Shown: positions 33,070 through 42,125 of the stretch, one piece after another
Numbering within the stretch: the stretch's first letter is position 1
Layout: the number at the start of each line of letters is the position of its first letter
NCBI RefSeq assembly: GCF_013761005.1
Contig: NZ_JACDUS010000003.1
Location: 248,001-312,000 of the forward strand
From: Desulfosalsimonas propionicica
Lineage (GTDB): Bacteria > Desulfobacterota > Desulfobacteria > Desulfobacterales > Desulfosalsimonadaceae
DNA length: 64,000 bases
Direction: 5' to 3'
Made by a program: the position numbers and the translations under genes
Notes under the pieces: generated by a model
Seen by the model: the letters and a program-made list of their open reading frames with translations, nothing else
The model's database searches: none
What the model was told of the DNA's origin: nothing

Positions 33070-35151
33070 GTGATAGAAGCAATACTTTTTACATTGGGCC
33101 TTGGCGGCATCTGCGGAGTGGCCCTGAGCGTTGCCTCCAAGGTGTTTTATGTCTATGAGGATCCGCGGATCGCAAAAGTAGAGGGCCTTTTGGCAGGCGC
33201 CAATTGCGGCGGATGTGGCTATGCCGGGTGTTCGTCTGCAGCCGTGGCCGTTGTTAACGGAGAGGCCCCGCCAAACGTCTGTATTTTGGTCGGGCCGGAA
33301 AATGTTTCCGCTATTGCCGCCATCATGGGATCAGAAGCGGGCACGGCCGAACCCTTGAAATCCTATAACAATTGCCAGGGGGGCCACCGGGCCACGGACC
33401 GTTTTGTTTACCAGGGGCTGAACCAATGCAGTGCCGTCAGTGCCCTTTACGGGGGCAAGAGAGACTGCCAGATCGGATGCCTGGGTTTTGGTGATTGCGT
33501 CAATGCCTGCAAATTTGATGCGCTTTGCATTGGCCCCAACGGTTATCCCATCGTGGATAAGGATAAGTGCGTGGGATGCGGGGCATGTGAGCGGGTCTGC
33601 CCCAAGTCCATTATTGAAGTGCGAACCATGTCCCAGAGACTGCTGCATCTCAACACCGAGGATGACGCGCTGGCCCCATGTCAGCAGACCTGCCCGGCAG
33701 AAATAGACATTCCCAGATATGTCACCCAGATCCGCGAAGGCGAATATGACTCTGCCGTGGATACCATCCGGGAGCGAAATCCCCTGCTGCTGGCCTGCGG
33801 CCGGGTTTGTCCGCATCCCTGTGAGGAATACTGCAGACGTTCCATCGAAGATGAAGAATCCGTGTCCATCAACCAGCTCAAGCGCTTTGCCGCGGACATG
33901 GAAATGAATTCCGGCAAACGTCTTCCCATATCCAAGGCGCCGGACACAGGCAGGCGTGTGGCTGTTGTGGGCGGCGGGCCTGCGGGGTTGAGCTGCGCCT
34001 ATTTTCTCCGCCGTGTGGGCCACAATGTGACCATATTCGAAGCCATGCCCAAGCTCGGGGGTATGCTTCGCTATGGCATCCCGGAATACCGGCTGCCCAA
34101 GGCGGTTCTGGACTGGGAGATCGAGGGGATTTTAAATCTTGGCATTGATCATCATACAAACGTGAAAATGGGCCTGGATTTTGACTTGGGTTCCCTTGTG
34201 GGCGGCGGTTTTGACGCTATTTTCATGGGTGTCGGCGCATGGAAGGACTATAAGCTCAAGATACCCGGGGAAAACTTAACCGGTTGTTTCACCGGTATTA
34301 ACTTTTTGTCTGCCATTGGCAACCAGGAAAAGGTGGATATCGGAAAACGGGCTGCGGTCATCGGCGGCGGCAATACGGCCATTGACTGTGTGCGGACACT
34401 GATCCGCATGGGTGTAGAAAAGGTCTATCTGGTCTACCGCCGGACCCGTAAGGAAATGCCGGCCAATGACGTTGAAATCGTTGCAGCGGAACACGAGGGA
34501 GTGGAATTTGTTTTTCTGGCCGCGCCCAATAAGGTTATCGAGGATGAAAGCAACAGCGTGGCAGGCCTGGAATATCTCAAAATGGAACTTGGCGAACCGG
34601 ATGCAAGCGGCCGCAGGCGACCGGTGCCGGTTGAAGGCTCTGAGACCGTGCTTGATGTGGATACCATTATCACCGCCATCGGGCAGTCCCCGGATACCGC
34701 ATTCCGTACACCCGGCACTCGAATGGAGGAGCTAAACCTCACCCGGTGGGATACCATAGATGTAAATCCCGATACCTGCCAGTCCAATGTACCTTATATT
34801 TTTGCCGCAGGCGACGGAGCCACGGGCCCGGCGTTGGTGGTGGACGCCATTGGCGGGGGCCGGAGAGCGGCCAGAGGCATTGATTTGTTCTTAAAGGGAA
34901 AGCCGGTAACCGCCCAAAACCGCGCTCTTCTGTCCCAGCGCCACATTCCGGAATCAATTTTTACATGCGTGCCCGGGGTCGGTCAAAGCAAGAGAAAGCC
35001 CATGCCGGAACTGCCTGTCCAGGAACGGATTCACAGCTTTATTGAGGCAGATCTTGTTCTTGCTGAGCCGGATGCCCTTGAAGAAGCCGGCCGGTGTTTA
35101 AACTGTTGCCGTTTGTGTTATGACCCCGATAAACAAAGCAATGCAGCATGA
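33070..35151 (+). CDS. rnfB: RnfB fused to a GltD/NfnB-like NAD(P)-FAD oxidoreductase
   Basis: 693 residues from GTG at 33070. Residues 1-185 are a complete RnfB: a membrane helix, cluster CGGCGYAGC with Cys46, 49, 54 and 71, then two [4Fe-4S] motifs (Cys133-147 and Cys167-177). From about residue 200 a second protein begins: ACQ-type N-terminal cluster region (CQQTCPAEIDIPRYV, LLACGRVCPHPCEEYC), an FAD site GGGPAGL at 301-307, an NAD(P) site GGGNTA near 431, AAGDGATGPALVV, and a C-terminal CLNCCRLC. This half belongs to the glutamate-synthase small-subunit/NfnB group. RnfB normally receives electrons from ferredoxin; the fusion suggests direct exchange with NAD(P)H or another partner at the same site. 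The reading frame is continuous, so it is not two neighbouring genes. Confidence 0.92.
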   Translation: MIEAILFTLGLGGICGVALSVASKVFYVYEDPRIAKVEGLLAGANCGGCGYAGCSSAAVAVVNGEAPPNVCILVGPENVSAIAAIMGSEAGTAEPLKSYNNCQGGHRATDRFVYQGLNQCSAVSALYGGKRDCQIGCLGFGDCVNACKFDALCIGPNGYPIVDKDKCVGCGACERVCPKSIIEVRTMSQRLLHLNTEDDALAPCQQTCPAEIDIPRYVTQIREGEYDSAVDTIRERNPLLLACGRVCPHPCEEYCRRSIEDEESVSINQLKRFAADMEMNSGKRLPISKAPDTGRRVAVVGGGPAGLSCAYFLRRVGHNVTIFEAMPKLGGMLRYGIPEYRLPKAVLDWEIEGILNLGIDHHTNVKMGLDFDLGSLVGGGFDAIFMGVGAWKDYKLKIPGENLTGCFTGINFLSAIGNQEKVDIGKRAAVIGGGNTAIDCVRTLIRMGVEKVYLVYRRTRKEMPANDVEIVAAEHEGVEFVFLAAPNKVIEDESNSVAGLEYLKMELGEPDASGRRRPVPVEGSETVLDVDTIITAIGQSPDTAFRTPGTRMEELNLTRWDTIDVNPDTCQSNVPYIFAAGDGATGPALVVDAIGGGRRAARGIDLFLKGKPVTAQNRALLSQRHIPESIFTCVPGVGQSKRKPMPELPVQERIHSFIEADLVLAEPDALEEAGRCLNCCRLCYDPDKQSNAA

Positions 35152-35181
35152 TCTGACTGGTTTTCAATTTTTGTCTTAAAC

Positions 35182-35222
35182 AAAAGCCGTTGCCGGAAGA
35201 AGGTTTCCGTCACGGCTTTTTT
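35182..35222 (+). terminator. Rho-independent terminator of the Rnf operon
   Basis: AAAGCCGT pairs with ACGGCTTT, with an inner CGGAA/TTCCG helix, and is followed by TTTTTT. It lies 30 bases after the rnfB fusion stop. Confidence 0.75.
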
Positions 35223-35355
35223 GCGTTCCTCGGGCGCTGGTTGATCCGGTTTACAAAATGCTGAAACCTTGTTAATGAATTCATACAGCATTGTTATATG
35301 AAAAAGCGGAAAAGCCACGCATACTTTGTCACGGGCCTTGAGCAAAGGAGGAGAA

Positions 35356-35955
35356 ATGGCCGTTGATGTTGCCCAGCAAAGAAGGGATGAGGAAGTCCGG
35401 CTGCGAGCCTTTGTCCGCGAAGCCGAGGAAATGGATGCCAAAATTCGGGCCTATCTTTCTGACCGGGACAACAAGCCGCACCCCCGCCATCAGGAATTCA
35501 TTGAAAGGATACAAAATATGCGCATTGATCCGGAAATTTCCAATCGACATTTGGAAACCCTTCTGGATAATCTGCAGTGGAAAGTATATCATTTAAGCCA
35601 TGCCTGGCGGCAATTATGGGATAACGCAGAGGCTGCACGCAAGCGCCAGTCCGGGCATTTTCGGCACGCAGGGGGGAATGGATCTGAAAACAATCGTCAG
35701 GACCGGACCGCTAATGACAAAAGAAGTATCTATTCTGTGGACCGGCTTTGGGAGATTCAGCAGGAGAAGCTTGAAAGTTTGGGACAAAATCCGGATTCGG
35801 AAAATCGTGAAGCCTTTGTGCAGCGCATCAAGCAGCGCTATGGGCAACTGGCTTCGGAGAAGAAAGCCGATGAAGAGATCGTGATGACTTTTGACAAGCA
35901 AAGCCGGCGCTGTACCCTGGCTGTTAAAAAGCATTCAAAGGCAATCGATGGATAA
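35356..35955 (+). CDS. Hypothetical protein, helical and charged
   Basis: 199 residues from the ATG at 35356, which has AAAGGAGGAG directly upstream. There is no signal peptide or membrane helix. The protein is rich in Arg, Glu and Gln and looks mostly alpha-helical, with a Trp-containing middle block (LQWKVYHLSHAWRQLWDN) and a low-complexity linker around residues 95-120. I recognise no family. It stands alone between the Rnf terminator and a convergent gene 15 bases away. Confidence 0.6.
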   Translation: MAVDVAQQRRDEEVRLRAFVREAEEMDAKIRAYLSDRDNKPHPRHQEFIERIQNMRIDPEISNRHLETLLDNLQWKVYHLSHAWRQLWDNAEAARKRQSGHFRHAGGNGSENNRQDRTANDKRSIYSVDRLWEIQQEKLESLGQNPDSENREAFVQRIKQRYGQLASEKKADEEIVMTFDKQSRRCTLAVKKHSKAIDG

Positions 35956-35970
35956 GGCCATTTGGCGTTG

Positions 35971-36978
35971 TCAGCCGCTGATGTCTTTTTCTATGGCTTT
36001 TTGCAGCCGGAGCATGTCATCGGGCAGGGGAGCGGTTATGCGCAGTGTCCGGCCGCTTTGAGGATGGCTCAAAGCAATGTGTCTGGCATGAAGCATCTGG
36101 CGAAAGCTTTGATGGTAGATTTTTTTCAGGTCAGGAAAATTGCGGCAAGCCTTTCCGGCCCGCCGGCAGCCGTATACGGCATCGCCAATCACCGGATGAC
36201 CGATGGCTGCAAGGTGCACCCGTATTTGGTGGGTGCGGCCGGTGCGGATTTGGCATTTAAGTCTGGCCGCCCGGGCAAATCGCTGAACAACCTGCCAGCT
36301 TGTTTCAGCCTGTCTTGAGGGCAGATCCGGATTTTCTGCAGCAGCCATTTTTTTTCGGTCCCATGGATGACGGAAAATCGGAAGGGTTATCCGCCCGCAG
36401 TCCCTTTCAGGGTTTCCGAGCACAAACGCATCATAGGTTTTCTCCACGGTCCGCTGCTGAAACTGGCGGGTCAATGACGTCCATGCCATCCGGGTGCGGG
36501 CAGCCACCAGGACCCCCGAGGTGTCTTTGTCCAGCCTGTGGACAATGCCGGGGCGGGAGGGTTCGGAGCCGATGTTTTGGATTTCCGGGAATTGAAATGC
36601 AAGTCCCTGAGCAATGGTGCCGGTGAGGTTGCCGGCAGCCGGGTGCACGACCATGCCGGGTGGTTTATTGATCACAATAATATGTGCATCAACATAGAGC
36701 AGATCCAGGTCAAGGGGTTCGGCGATGAGGGGCCGGCAGGCAATGGAGGAAAGCGGTTCCGGTACCCGGGACGGCACGGAAACAATATCCCCGGCATTCA
36801 CCCGGTATCCCGGCTTTTTGACGGCGCCGCCGACAAGGACCTGTTGATTTTTGATCCAATTGGCCGCAATGTTTCTGGAGCATCCGGGAACCAGGGATGT
36901 CACGAACTGATCCAGGCGCAATCCGGCCTGATCAGCACCGGCAACAAGAGTGATGTGCTGCCCATCAGATCGGGTCAT
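35971..36978 (-). CDS. RluA-family 23S rRNA pseudouridine synthase (RluD-like)
   Basis: 335 residues. An N-terminal S4 RNA-binding domain (LDQFVTSLVPGCSRNIAANWIKN) precedes the RluA-type catalytic domain with GIVHRLDKDTSG, where the aspartate of RLD attacks the uridine. LDLLYVDAHIIVINKPPGMVVHP and GRTHQIRVHLAAIGHPVIGD are further family blocks. S4 plus this length fits RluD (helix 69 of 23S rRNA), although RluC cannot be excluded. The start overlaps the carD stop by 3 bases. Confidence 0.9.
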   Translation of the reverse strand: MTRSDGQHITLVAGADQAGLRLDQFVTSLVPGCSRNIAANWIKNQQVLVGGAVKKPGYRVNAGDIVSVPSRVPEPLSSIACRPLIAEPLDLDLLYVDAHIIVINKPPGMVVHPAAGNLTGTIAQGLAFQFPEIQNIGSEPSRPGIVHRLDKDTSGVLVAARTRMAWTSLTRQFQQRTVEKTYDAFVLGNPERDCGRITLPIFRHPWDRKKMAAAENPDLPSRQAETSWQVVQRFARAARLKCQIRTGRTHQIRVHLAAIGHPVIGDAVYGCRRAGKACRNFPDLKKIYHQSFRQMLHARHIALSHPQSGRTLRITAPLPDDMLRLQKAIEKDISG

Positions 36979-37526
36979 TCAGCGGGTTTGCTGCCGTTTC
37001 CGTTGTTGTCAAAAAGCGATTCGATCTCAGTCCGGACCTGGCTTTCCTCCTGGTTTTTGGCAGTGCAGATTTCCCGCATCAGAAGGGTTCTGGCCGTATC
37101 CAGCAGTTTGCGCTCCCCGAAGGATAAGTCCTTGGAAAGCTTTAACATGTAAAGATCCCGGAACACGGCGGCCACATCAAAAGGCGAGCCGGTTTTCAGC
37201 TTATCCATGTATTCCTTGTACCGGCGGTTCCATGTCTGGTTGTCCTGCAAATCGTCTTTTTTCTCCGTAAGCACGGCGTAAATATCAGGAATCTGCGTTT
37301 TGTCCACAACCGTACGCAGGCCCACCGAATCCACGTTGCTGGTGGGAATCATGATGACCATTCCGTTGTCAATGATTTTCATGATGTAGAAATCGTGCGT
37401 GTCGCCGTTAATCACCCGGCTTTCAATGGATTCGATGCGGCCGACGCCGTGGGCCGGGTAGACGGCTAGGTCGCCCACTTCAAAATGCTTGCTCAGGTCT
37501 TTTGGGGATTGTGCTTTTTCAGCCAT
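36975..37526 (-). CDS. CarD-family transcriptional regulator
   Basis: 183 residues from the ATG at 37526; a TTG four codons earlier is also in frame. The N-terminal RNA-polymerase-interaction domain is recognisable from FEVGDLAVYPAHGVGRIESIE, followed by MVIMIPTSNVDSVGLR. The C-terminal helical DNA-binding part contains WNRRYKEYMDKLKTGSPFDVAAVFRDL and LSFGERKLLDTAR, as in Mycobacterium CarD and myxobacterial CdnL. Such proteins stabilise open promoter complexes, often of rRNA genes. The promoter at 37570-37598 sits beside the terminator of the upstream hppA gene. Confidence 0.9.
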   Translation of the reverse strand: MAEKAQSPKDLSKHFEVGDLAVYPAHGVGRIESIESRVINGDTHDFYIMKIIDNGMVIMIPTSNVDSVGLRTVVDKTQIPDIYAVLTEKKDDLQDNQTWNRRYKEYMDKLKTGSPFDVAAVFRDLYMLKLSKDLSFGERKLLDTARTLLMREICTAKNQEESQVRTEIESLFDNNGNGSKPAE

Positions 37527-37569
37527 AGTTTTCACCAAAGGTTATGCAAAGTTTATTCCTAAAAAGTTA

Positions 37570-37598
37570 TATATATCATTTTTTGGAAGGTGAAGCAA
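37570..37598 (-). promoter_or_regulatory. Candidate promoter of carD-rluD
   Basis: On the minus strand TTGCTT (37598-37593) and TATATA (37575-37570) are 17 bases apart, about 45 bases before the carD ATG. Confidence 0.45.
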
Positions 37599-37600
37599 CA

Positions 37601-37635
37601 AAAAAAGGGCCGGTGAATTTCACCGGCCCTTTTTG
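37601..37635 (-). terminator. Rho-independent terminator after hppA
   Basis: An 11-bp perfect stem GGGCCGGTGAA/TTCACCGGCCC around a single central T is flanked by A and T runs on both sides, so it could work in both directions. It ends the long minus-strand run whose last gene is hppA. Confidence 0.9.
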
Positions 37636-37660
37636 GCTTGGTTATATACAGATGCGTTGC

Positions 37661-39682
37661 TTACAGCAGGAACGGCACCATGAGCAGGGCAACCACGTTG
37701 AGAATCTTGATCATCGGGTTGACTGCAGGGCCGGCCGTATCCTTGTACGGGTCGCCGACGGTATCGCCGGTGACCGCGGCTTTGTGGGCATCGCTGCCCT
37801 TGCCGCCAAAGTAGCCGTCTTCAATATATTTTTTGGCATTGTCCCAGGCCGCACCACCAGTGGTCATGGAGATGGCCACAAACAGACCGGTCACGATACT
37901 GCCGATCAGCAGTCCGCCAAGGGCGATTTTGCCGAGGAACAGGCCGACCAGCAAAGGTGCTACCACAGGCAGCAGGGCCGGAATCAGCATTTCCTTGAGG
38001 GCAAACTTGGTGACAATATCCACGCATGCACCATAGTCGGGTTTGGAGGTACCTTCCATGATGCCCGGAATTTCCCGGAACTGCCGGCGAACTTCATCCA
38101 CAACCGCACTGCCTGCCCGGCCCACAGCGTTCATGGCAATGGAGGCAAACATGAAAGGCAGCAGACCGCCGATAAACAGACCGATAATCACGTTCACATC
38201 GCTGAGCCCGAAATTCAGAGCTGCAGCGGCCTCTTCGGTTCCGGCCTGGAGAACGAATTCCTGGGTGTAGCAGGAAAACAGCACCAGTGCGGCCAGACCG
38301 GCGGAACCAATGGCATAGCCCTTGGTCACGGCTTTTGTGGTGTTGCCAACCGCATCCAGGGGATCGGTCACAGCGCGGACACTGTCATCAAGATCGGCCA
38401 TTTCGGCAATGCCGCCGGCATTGTCCGTAATGGGGCCGTAAGCGTCAATGGCAATGACCATACCGGTCATCGACAGCATGGCAACAGCGGCAATGGCGAT
38501 CCCATAAAGATCAGCAAAGCCGTAAGCAACGCCGATGCCCACACAGATGGCCAGCACGGGGGCGGCAGTGGCCTGCATGCTTATGGCCAGGCCGGCAATG
38601 ATGTTGGTGGCATGGCCGGTGGTGGAGGCTTCAGCAATGGCTTTCACCGGGCCGTAAATGCCGGTATAATACTCGGTAATAATAACGATGACAACTGTGA
38701 GCACAAGACCCACCAGGGATGCGTAAAACAGGTTGATCCCCGGAATGCCGCCGATTGTGTCAACCATGTTGACGGTAAAAATATAAAATGCGATGGCGGC
38801 CAGTATGGCTGCGCCAAACATTCCCTTGTACAGGGCGCCCATGATGTATTCATTTTTGCCCAGGCGCACAAAAAGGGTGGCAATTACGGATGCGATAATG
38901 GAGATGGCACCGAGAATCATGGGATAATGCACTGCCATGGGCTCTTCCGGGAAAAACAGGTGGCCCAGCAGCATGGCTGCCACAACAGTGACCGCATAGG
39001 TTTCAAAAAGGTCTGCGGCCATGCCGGCGCAGTCACCGACGTTGTCGCCGACGTTATCGGCGATGGTGGCCGGATTTCTCGGGTCGTCTTCGGGAATACC
39101 GGCTTCAACCTTGCCCACCAGGTCCGCGCCAACGTCAGCACCCTTGGTGAAGATGCCGCCGCCGAGACGGGCAAAGATGGAAATCAGGCTGCCGCCAAAG
39201 CCCAGTGCCACCAGGGGCACCACGTCTTCGACGATGGTGTAGAACCCGGCAATGGAGGTCAGGGCAAGACCGGCAACCAGCATGCCGGTCACCGAACCGC
39301 CGCGAAAGGCCATTTTCAGCCCAGCAGATAGCCCGCTTTTGGCGGCTTCAGCCGTACGGATATTGGCCAGAACCGATACCCGCATGCCGATGTAACCGGC
39401 CAGGTAAGAAGCCACTGCGCCTACGGCAAAACCCACGGCAGTCGTGGAGCCGAGACCGAAAAAGATAATGATAAAAATCGCGATGCCGACGATGACAATG
39501 GTCTTGAGCTGACGGTTCAGATAGGCAATTGCGCCTTCCTGAATGGCATTGGCGATTTCCACCATTTTTTCCGTCCCTGTGGGAGCGGTTTTGATCATGC
39601 CGGCCACAATCAGGGAATAAATGATGCCGAGTGCACCGATGAGTGTACAAGTTAGCGGAATGTTTTCCATAATAACTTCCAT
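37661..39682 (-). CDS. hppA: Membrane-bound proton-pumping pyrophosphatase
   Basis: 673 residues and about sixteen membrane helices. It couples hydrolysis of pyrophosphate to ion pumping across the inner membrane. Active-site blocks include [30 protein letters not shown] and a C-terminal [16 protein letters not shown]. The specificity motif reads GNTTKA; in characterised enzymes Lys there marks the K+-independent, H+-pumping class, while Ala marks the K+-dependent class. Pumping pyrophosphatases are useful to sulfate reducers because sulfate activation releases pyrophosphate. The start at 39682 has GGGAGG upstream; pth ends 40 bases upstream. Confidence 0.96.
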   Translation of the reverse strand: MEVIMENIPLTCTLIGALGIIYSLIVAGMIKTAPTGTEKMVEIANAIQEGAIAYLNRQLKTIVIVGIAIFIIIFFGLGSTTAVGFAVGAVASYLAGYIGMRVSVLANIRTAEAAKSGLSAGLKMAFRGGSVTGMLVAGLALTSIAGFYTIVEDVVPLVALGFGGSLISIFARLGGGIFTKGADVGADLVGKVEAGIPEDDPRNPATIADNVGDNVGDCAGMAADLFETYAVTVVAAMLLGHLFFPEEPMAVHYPMILGAISIIASVIATLFVRLGKNEYIMGALYKGMFGAAILAAIAFYIFTVNMVDTIGGIPGINLFYASLVGLVLTVVIVIITEYYTGIYGPVKAIAEASTTGHATNIIAGLAISMQATAAPVLAICVGIGVAYGFADLYGIAIAAVAMLSMTGMVIAIDAYGPITDNAGGIAEMADLDDSVRAVTDPLDAVGNTTKAVTKGYAIGSAGLAALVLFSCYTQEFVLQAGTEEAAAALNFGLSDVNVIIGLFIGGLLPFMFASIAMNAVGRAGSAVVDEVRRQFREIPGIMEGTSKPDYGACVDIVTKFALKEMLIPALLPVVAPLLVGLFLGKIALGGLLIGSIVTGLFVAISMTTGGAAWDNAKKYIEDGYFGGKGSDAHKAAVTGDTVGDPYKDTAGPAVNPMIKILNVVALLMVPFLL

Positions 39683-39722
39683 GCCTACCTCCCTAAAGTT
39701 TTAGGTTAAAAAAATCAGACAC

Positions 39723-40307
39723 CTAGAGAACCTGCTTTTGATTGAAACGATTCATTGCAACCGGCAATCCCTCATCGATCATTGTTGTCACGGCCTTTCC
39801 TGCGAGCTCAATAACAGGGCCGAAGAAACGTTGCTCGTCAGCCGTGAATCTGCCAAGAACCCAGTCCGTGACATTTATCGGCGGAGCAGGTCTTCCGATG
39901 CCGATTCGAAGCCTTGGAAAACCTCCTGACGAAAAGGCTTCCATGATCGATTGAATGCCGTTGTGCCCTCCGTGACCTCCTTTCTCTTTGAATTTTATTT
40001 GTCCTTTTTCTATATCCAGATCATCATGTATGATCAGTATCTGCCGGGTTTCGATGCCGAAATAATCCGCAATCCGCCGGAGCGGAGGCCCGCTTCGGTT
40101 CATATAATCCAGGGGCTGGGCGATGATTATCTCTTTGCTGCCCCGCCGGCCGCGGCCAAAGCAAACCTTGAATTTGTTCTGGTCCATGGCAATGCGGCAG
40201 CGCATGGCTGCATTCTCGACTGCACGAAAACCCACATTGTGCCGGGTGCGGGCATATGCAGGCCCCGGGTTGCCCAGTCCGGCAATCAGCCAAATTTCGG
40301 CTTGCAC
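39723..40307 (-). CDS. pth: Peptidyl-tRNA hydrolase Pth
   Basis: 194 residues beginning with GTG, two bases after the rplY stop. It frees tRNA from peptidyl-tRNA that drops off the ribosome. GLGNPGPAYARTRHNVGF holds the catalytic His (RHN) and Asn; DYMNRSGPPL and IHDDLDIEKGQIKFKEKGGHGGHNG are the other signatures. The rplY-pth pair is common in bacteria. Confidence 0.96.
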   Translation of the reverse strand: MQAEIWLIAGLGNPGPAYARTRHNVGFRAVENAAMRCRIAMDQNKFKVCFGRGRRGSKEIIIAQPLDYMNRSGPPLRRIADYFGIETRQILIIHDDLDIEKGQIKFKEKGGHGGHNGIQSIMEAFSSGGFPRLRIGIGRPAPPINVTDWVLGRFTADEQRFFGPVIELAGKAVTTMIDEGLPVAMNRFNQKQVL

Positions 40308-40309
40308 GG

Positions 40310-40972
40310 TTATTCTTCGGCCTCATCCCCGGATTCGGTTTCCTCGCCTTCACCCTCTGCGCCTTCTTCCAGCCCTTCTTCTTCCAGAACCTCTTCTTCG
40401 GTTTCCTCCATTTTCGGGCTGACCACGGTCAGGATCGTGAAATCAACTTCATAGGGAATTTCAACGTTTTCCGGCAGCGGCACTTCACTGACATGAACCG
40501 AGTCTCCCATTTCCAGGGAGGTGATATCGATTTCAATCTGTTCCGGAATATTGGCCGGCAGGCAGTAGACTTCCAGTTCTCTGCGGATAATCTGGAGTAT
40601 GCCGCCTTCCTCCACGCCGTTGGACGTACCCGTGGTGGTCACAGGCACCATCACAGAAATTTTCTGGTCCATCTTGATTTCATAAAAATCAATGTGCAGG
40701 TAATGATCCTTGACCGGATCGCGCTGGAATTCTTTGATCATGACAGTCTGACGGCGGTTTCCGCTGTCTTCAACAGCCAGGTTGATCAGGCCCCGGGTGT
40801 ACTGGGGATTGTTAAACATGCGTTCCAGTTCCTGAATGCTGACCGACAGGGGCCGGCTTTCAATGTTGGCCCCGTAGAGCACCGCCGGGATGCGGCCTGC
40901 GCGCCGCAGACTACGGGCTGCGCCCTTGCCTGTTTCCTGACGGGGTTGCGCGTTTAGCTTGATGATATCCAA
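40310..40972 (-). CDS. rplY: 50S ribosomal protein L25 (CTC form)
   Basis: 220 residues, the long general-stress CTC type rather than the 94-residue E. coli form. The N-terminal L25 barrel (ARSLRRAGRIPAVLYGAN) binds 5S rRNA. The C-terminal domain ends in an extremely acidic tail (EEEVLEEEGLEEGAEGEGEE), which is usual for this form. It lies between prs and pth. Confidence 0.95.
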   Translation of the reverse strand: MDIIKLNAQPRQETGKGAARSLRRAGRIPAVLYGANIESRPLSVSIQELERMFNNPQYTRGLINLAVEDSGNRRQTVMIKEFQRDPVKDHYLHIDFYEIKMDQKISVMVPVTTTGTSNGVEEGGILQIIRRELEVYCLPANIPEQIEIDITSLEMGDSVHVSEVPLPENVEIPYEVDFTILTVVSPKMEETEEEVLEEEGLEEGAEGEGEETESGDEAEE

Positions 40973-41012
40973 AATGTATCCTCCAAATAAATGTCTTATA
41001 CAGCATATTTGA

Positions 41013-41957
41013 TCAAACGAACAAAGATGTCACGGAATCGCCGGTGTGGCTGCGGTAAATGGCCTCGCCAAACAGTTCGGCAATGCTGAGCACGGTGATT
41101 TTATCGCATGTTTTGGGTTTGCCCGATAATGGTATGGTGTCTGTTACCACCATGGATTTCAGGCTTGATTCATTGATGCGGTCAATGGCCGGCCCTGAGA
41201 GCACGGCATGGGTGCAGCAGGCATGGACTTCTTTGGCGCCGTTGGCCGTGATTGCATTGGCCGCCTCAGTAAGAGTGCCGGCGGTATCGGCCATGTCGTC
41301 CAGAATAATGGCCTTCTTGCCTTCCACGTTCCCGATCACCGCCATTGCCTTGGATTGGTTGGGGGCTGAGCGGCGCTTGTCAATGATGGCCAGTCCAGCG
41401 TTTAAACGCTTGGCAAATGCCCTTGCCCGTTCCACGCCGCCGGCATCCGGTGAGACGATGACCAGGTCATCGGAAAATTGTCTGCGCATGTGGTTGATCA
41501 GTACAGGGGCGGCAAATAAATTGTCCACGGGAATGTCAAAAAAGCCCTGGATCTGGCCTGCGTGCAGATCCATGGTGATCACCCGGTTGGCTCCGGCCCG
41601 GGTCAGCAGGTCGGCCACCAGTTTGGCGCTGATGGGCACCCTGGGGGCCACTTTCTTGTCCTGGCGGGCATAGCCAAAATAAGGGATCACCGCAGTGATG
41701 CGCCTGGCTGATGAGCGCTTGAACGCGTCGATCATCATCAGCAGCTCCACCAGGTGGTCGTTGACCGGGGAACAGGTAGACTGCATTACAAACACGTCCT
41801 TTGCCCGGACATTGTCATCGATTTCGATCTGTACTTCACCGTCGCTGAAGCGCTTTACCTTGGCATTGCCAAGGGGCTGGTTCAAATAGCTGCAGACAGA
41901 CTCTGCCAATTGCGGATTGGATAGGCCGGAAAAAATGATATACCCGTTGTTTTCCAC
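41013..41957 (-). CDS. prs: Ribose-phosphate pyrophosphokinase
   Basis: 314 residues, starting with GTG at 41957 behind AGGGGAAGGGAAA; longer frames would run into the tRNA gene. It makes PRPP from ribose-5-phosphate and ATP for nucleotide, His and Trp synthesis. [33 protein letters not shown], the PRPP loop [18 protein letters not shown] and [10 protein letters not shown] are diagnostic. The gene starts 54 bases after tRNA-Gln in the same direction and is probably on the same transcript. Confidence 0.96.
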   Translation of the reverse strand: MENNGYIIFSGLSNPQLAESVCSYLNQPLGNAKVKRFSDGEVQIEIDDNVRAKDVFVMQSTCSPVNDHLVELLMMIDAFKRSSARRITAVIPYFGYARQDKKVAPRVPISAKLVADLLTRAGANRVITMDLHAGQIQGFFDIPVDNLFAAPVLINHMRRQFSDDLVIVSPDAGGVERARAFAKRLNAGLAIIDKRRSAPNQSKAMAVIGNVEGKKAIILDDMADTAGTLTEAANAITANGAKEVHACCTHAVLSGPAIDRINESSLKSMVVTDTIPLSGKPKTCDKITVLSIAELFGEAIYRSHTGDSVTSLFV

Positions 41958-42010
41958 TTTCCCTTCCCCTTTCCCGGGGTTGCACTTAACTGGTGAAACC
42001 GATTGTGAAA

Positions 42011-42085
42011 TGGCTGGGGCGGGAGGATTCGAACCTCCGAATGCAGGAACCAAAATCCTGTGTCTTACCGCTTGACTACGCCCCA
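42011..42085 (-). tRNA. tRNA-Gln (UUG)
   Basis: A full cloverleaf on the minus strand: acceptor TGGGGCG paired with CGCCCCA, D arm with AAGCGGTAAG, anticodon stem CAGGA/TCCTG with loop TTTTGGT (anticodon TTG), and T arm GGAGG-TTCGAAT-CCTCC. The discriminator G and CCA are encoded. It lies between ispE and prs, within an apparent operon. Confidence 0.95.
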
Positions 42086-42125
42086 GCAACCGGTGGTTTG
42101 CTTTTTTCGCCCCGCAAGATCATTG

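Noticed and set aside
33070-35151. rnfB and a gltD-like gene as two separate genes
   Set aside because: The frame is continuous through the junction near residue 185-200 with no stop and no convincing internal start with a ribosome site, so a fusion is the better reading.
37544-39331. 595-residue plus-strand open frame across hppA
   Set aside because: It is antisense to a clear H+-pyrophosphatase and reads as repetitive His/Gly/Asn-rich sequence with no domain; long shadow frames are expected opposite GC-rich genes.
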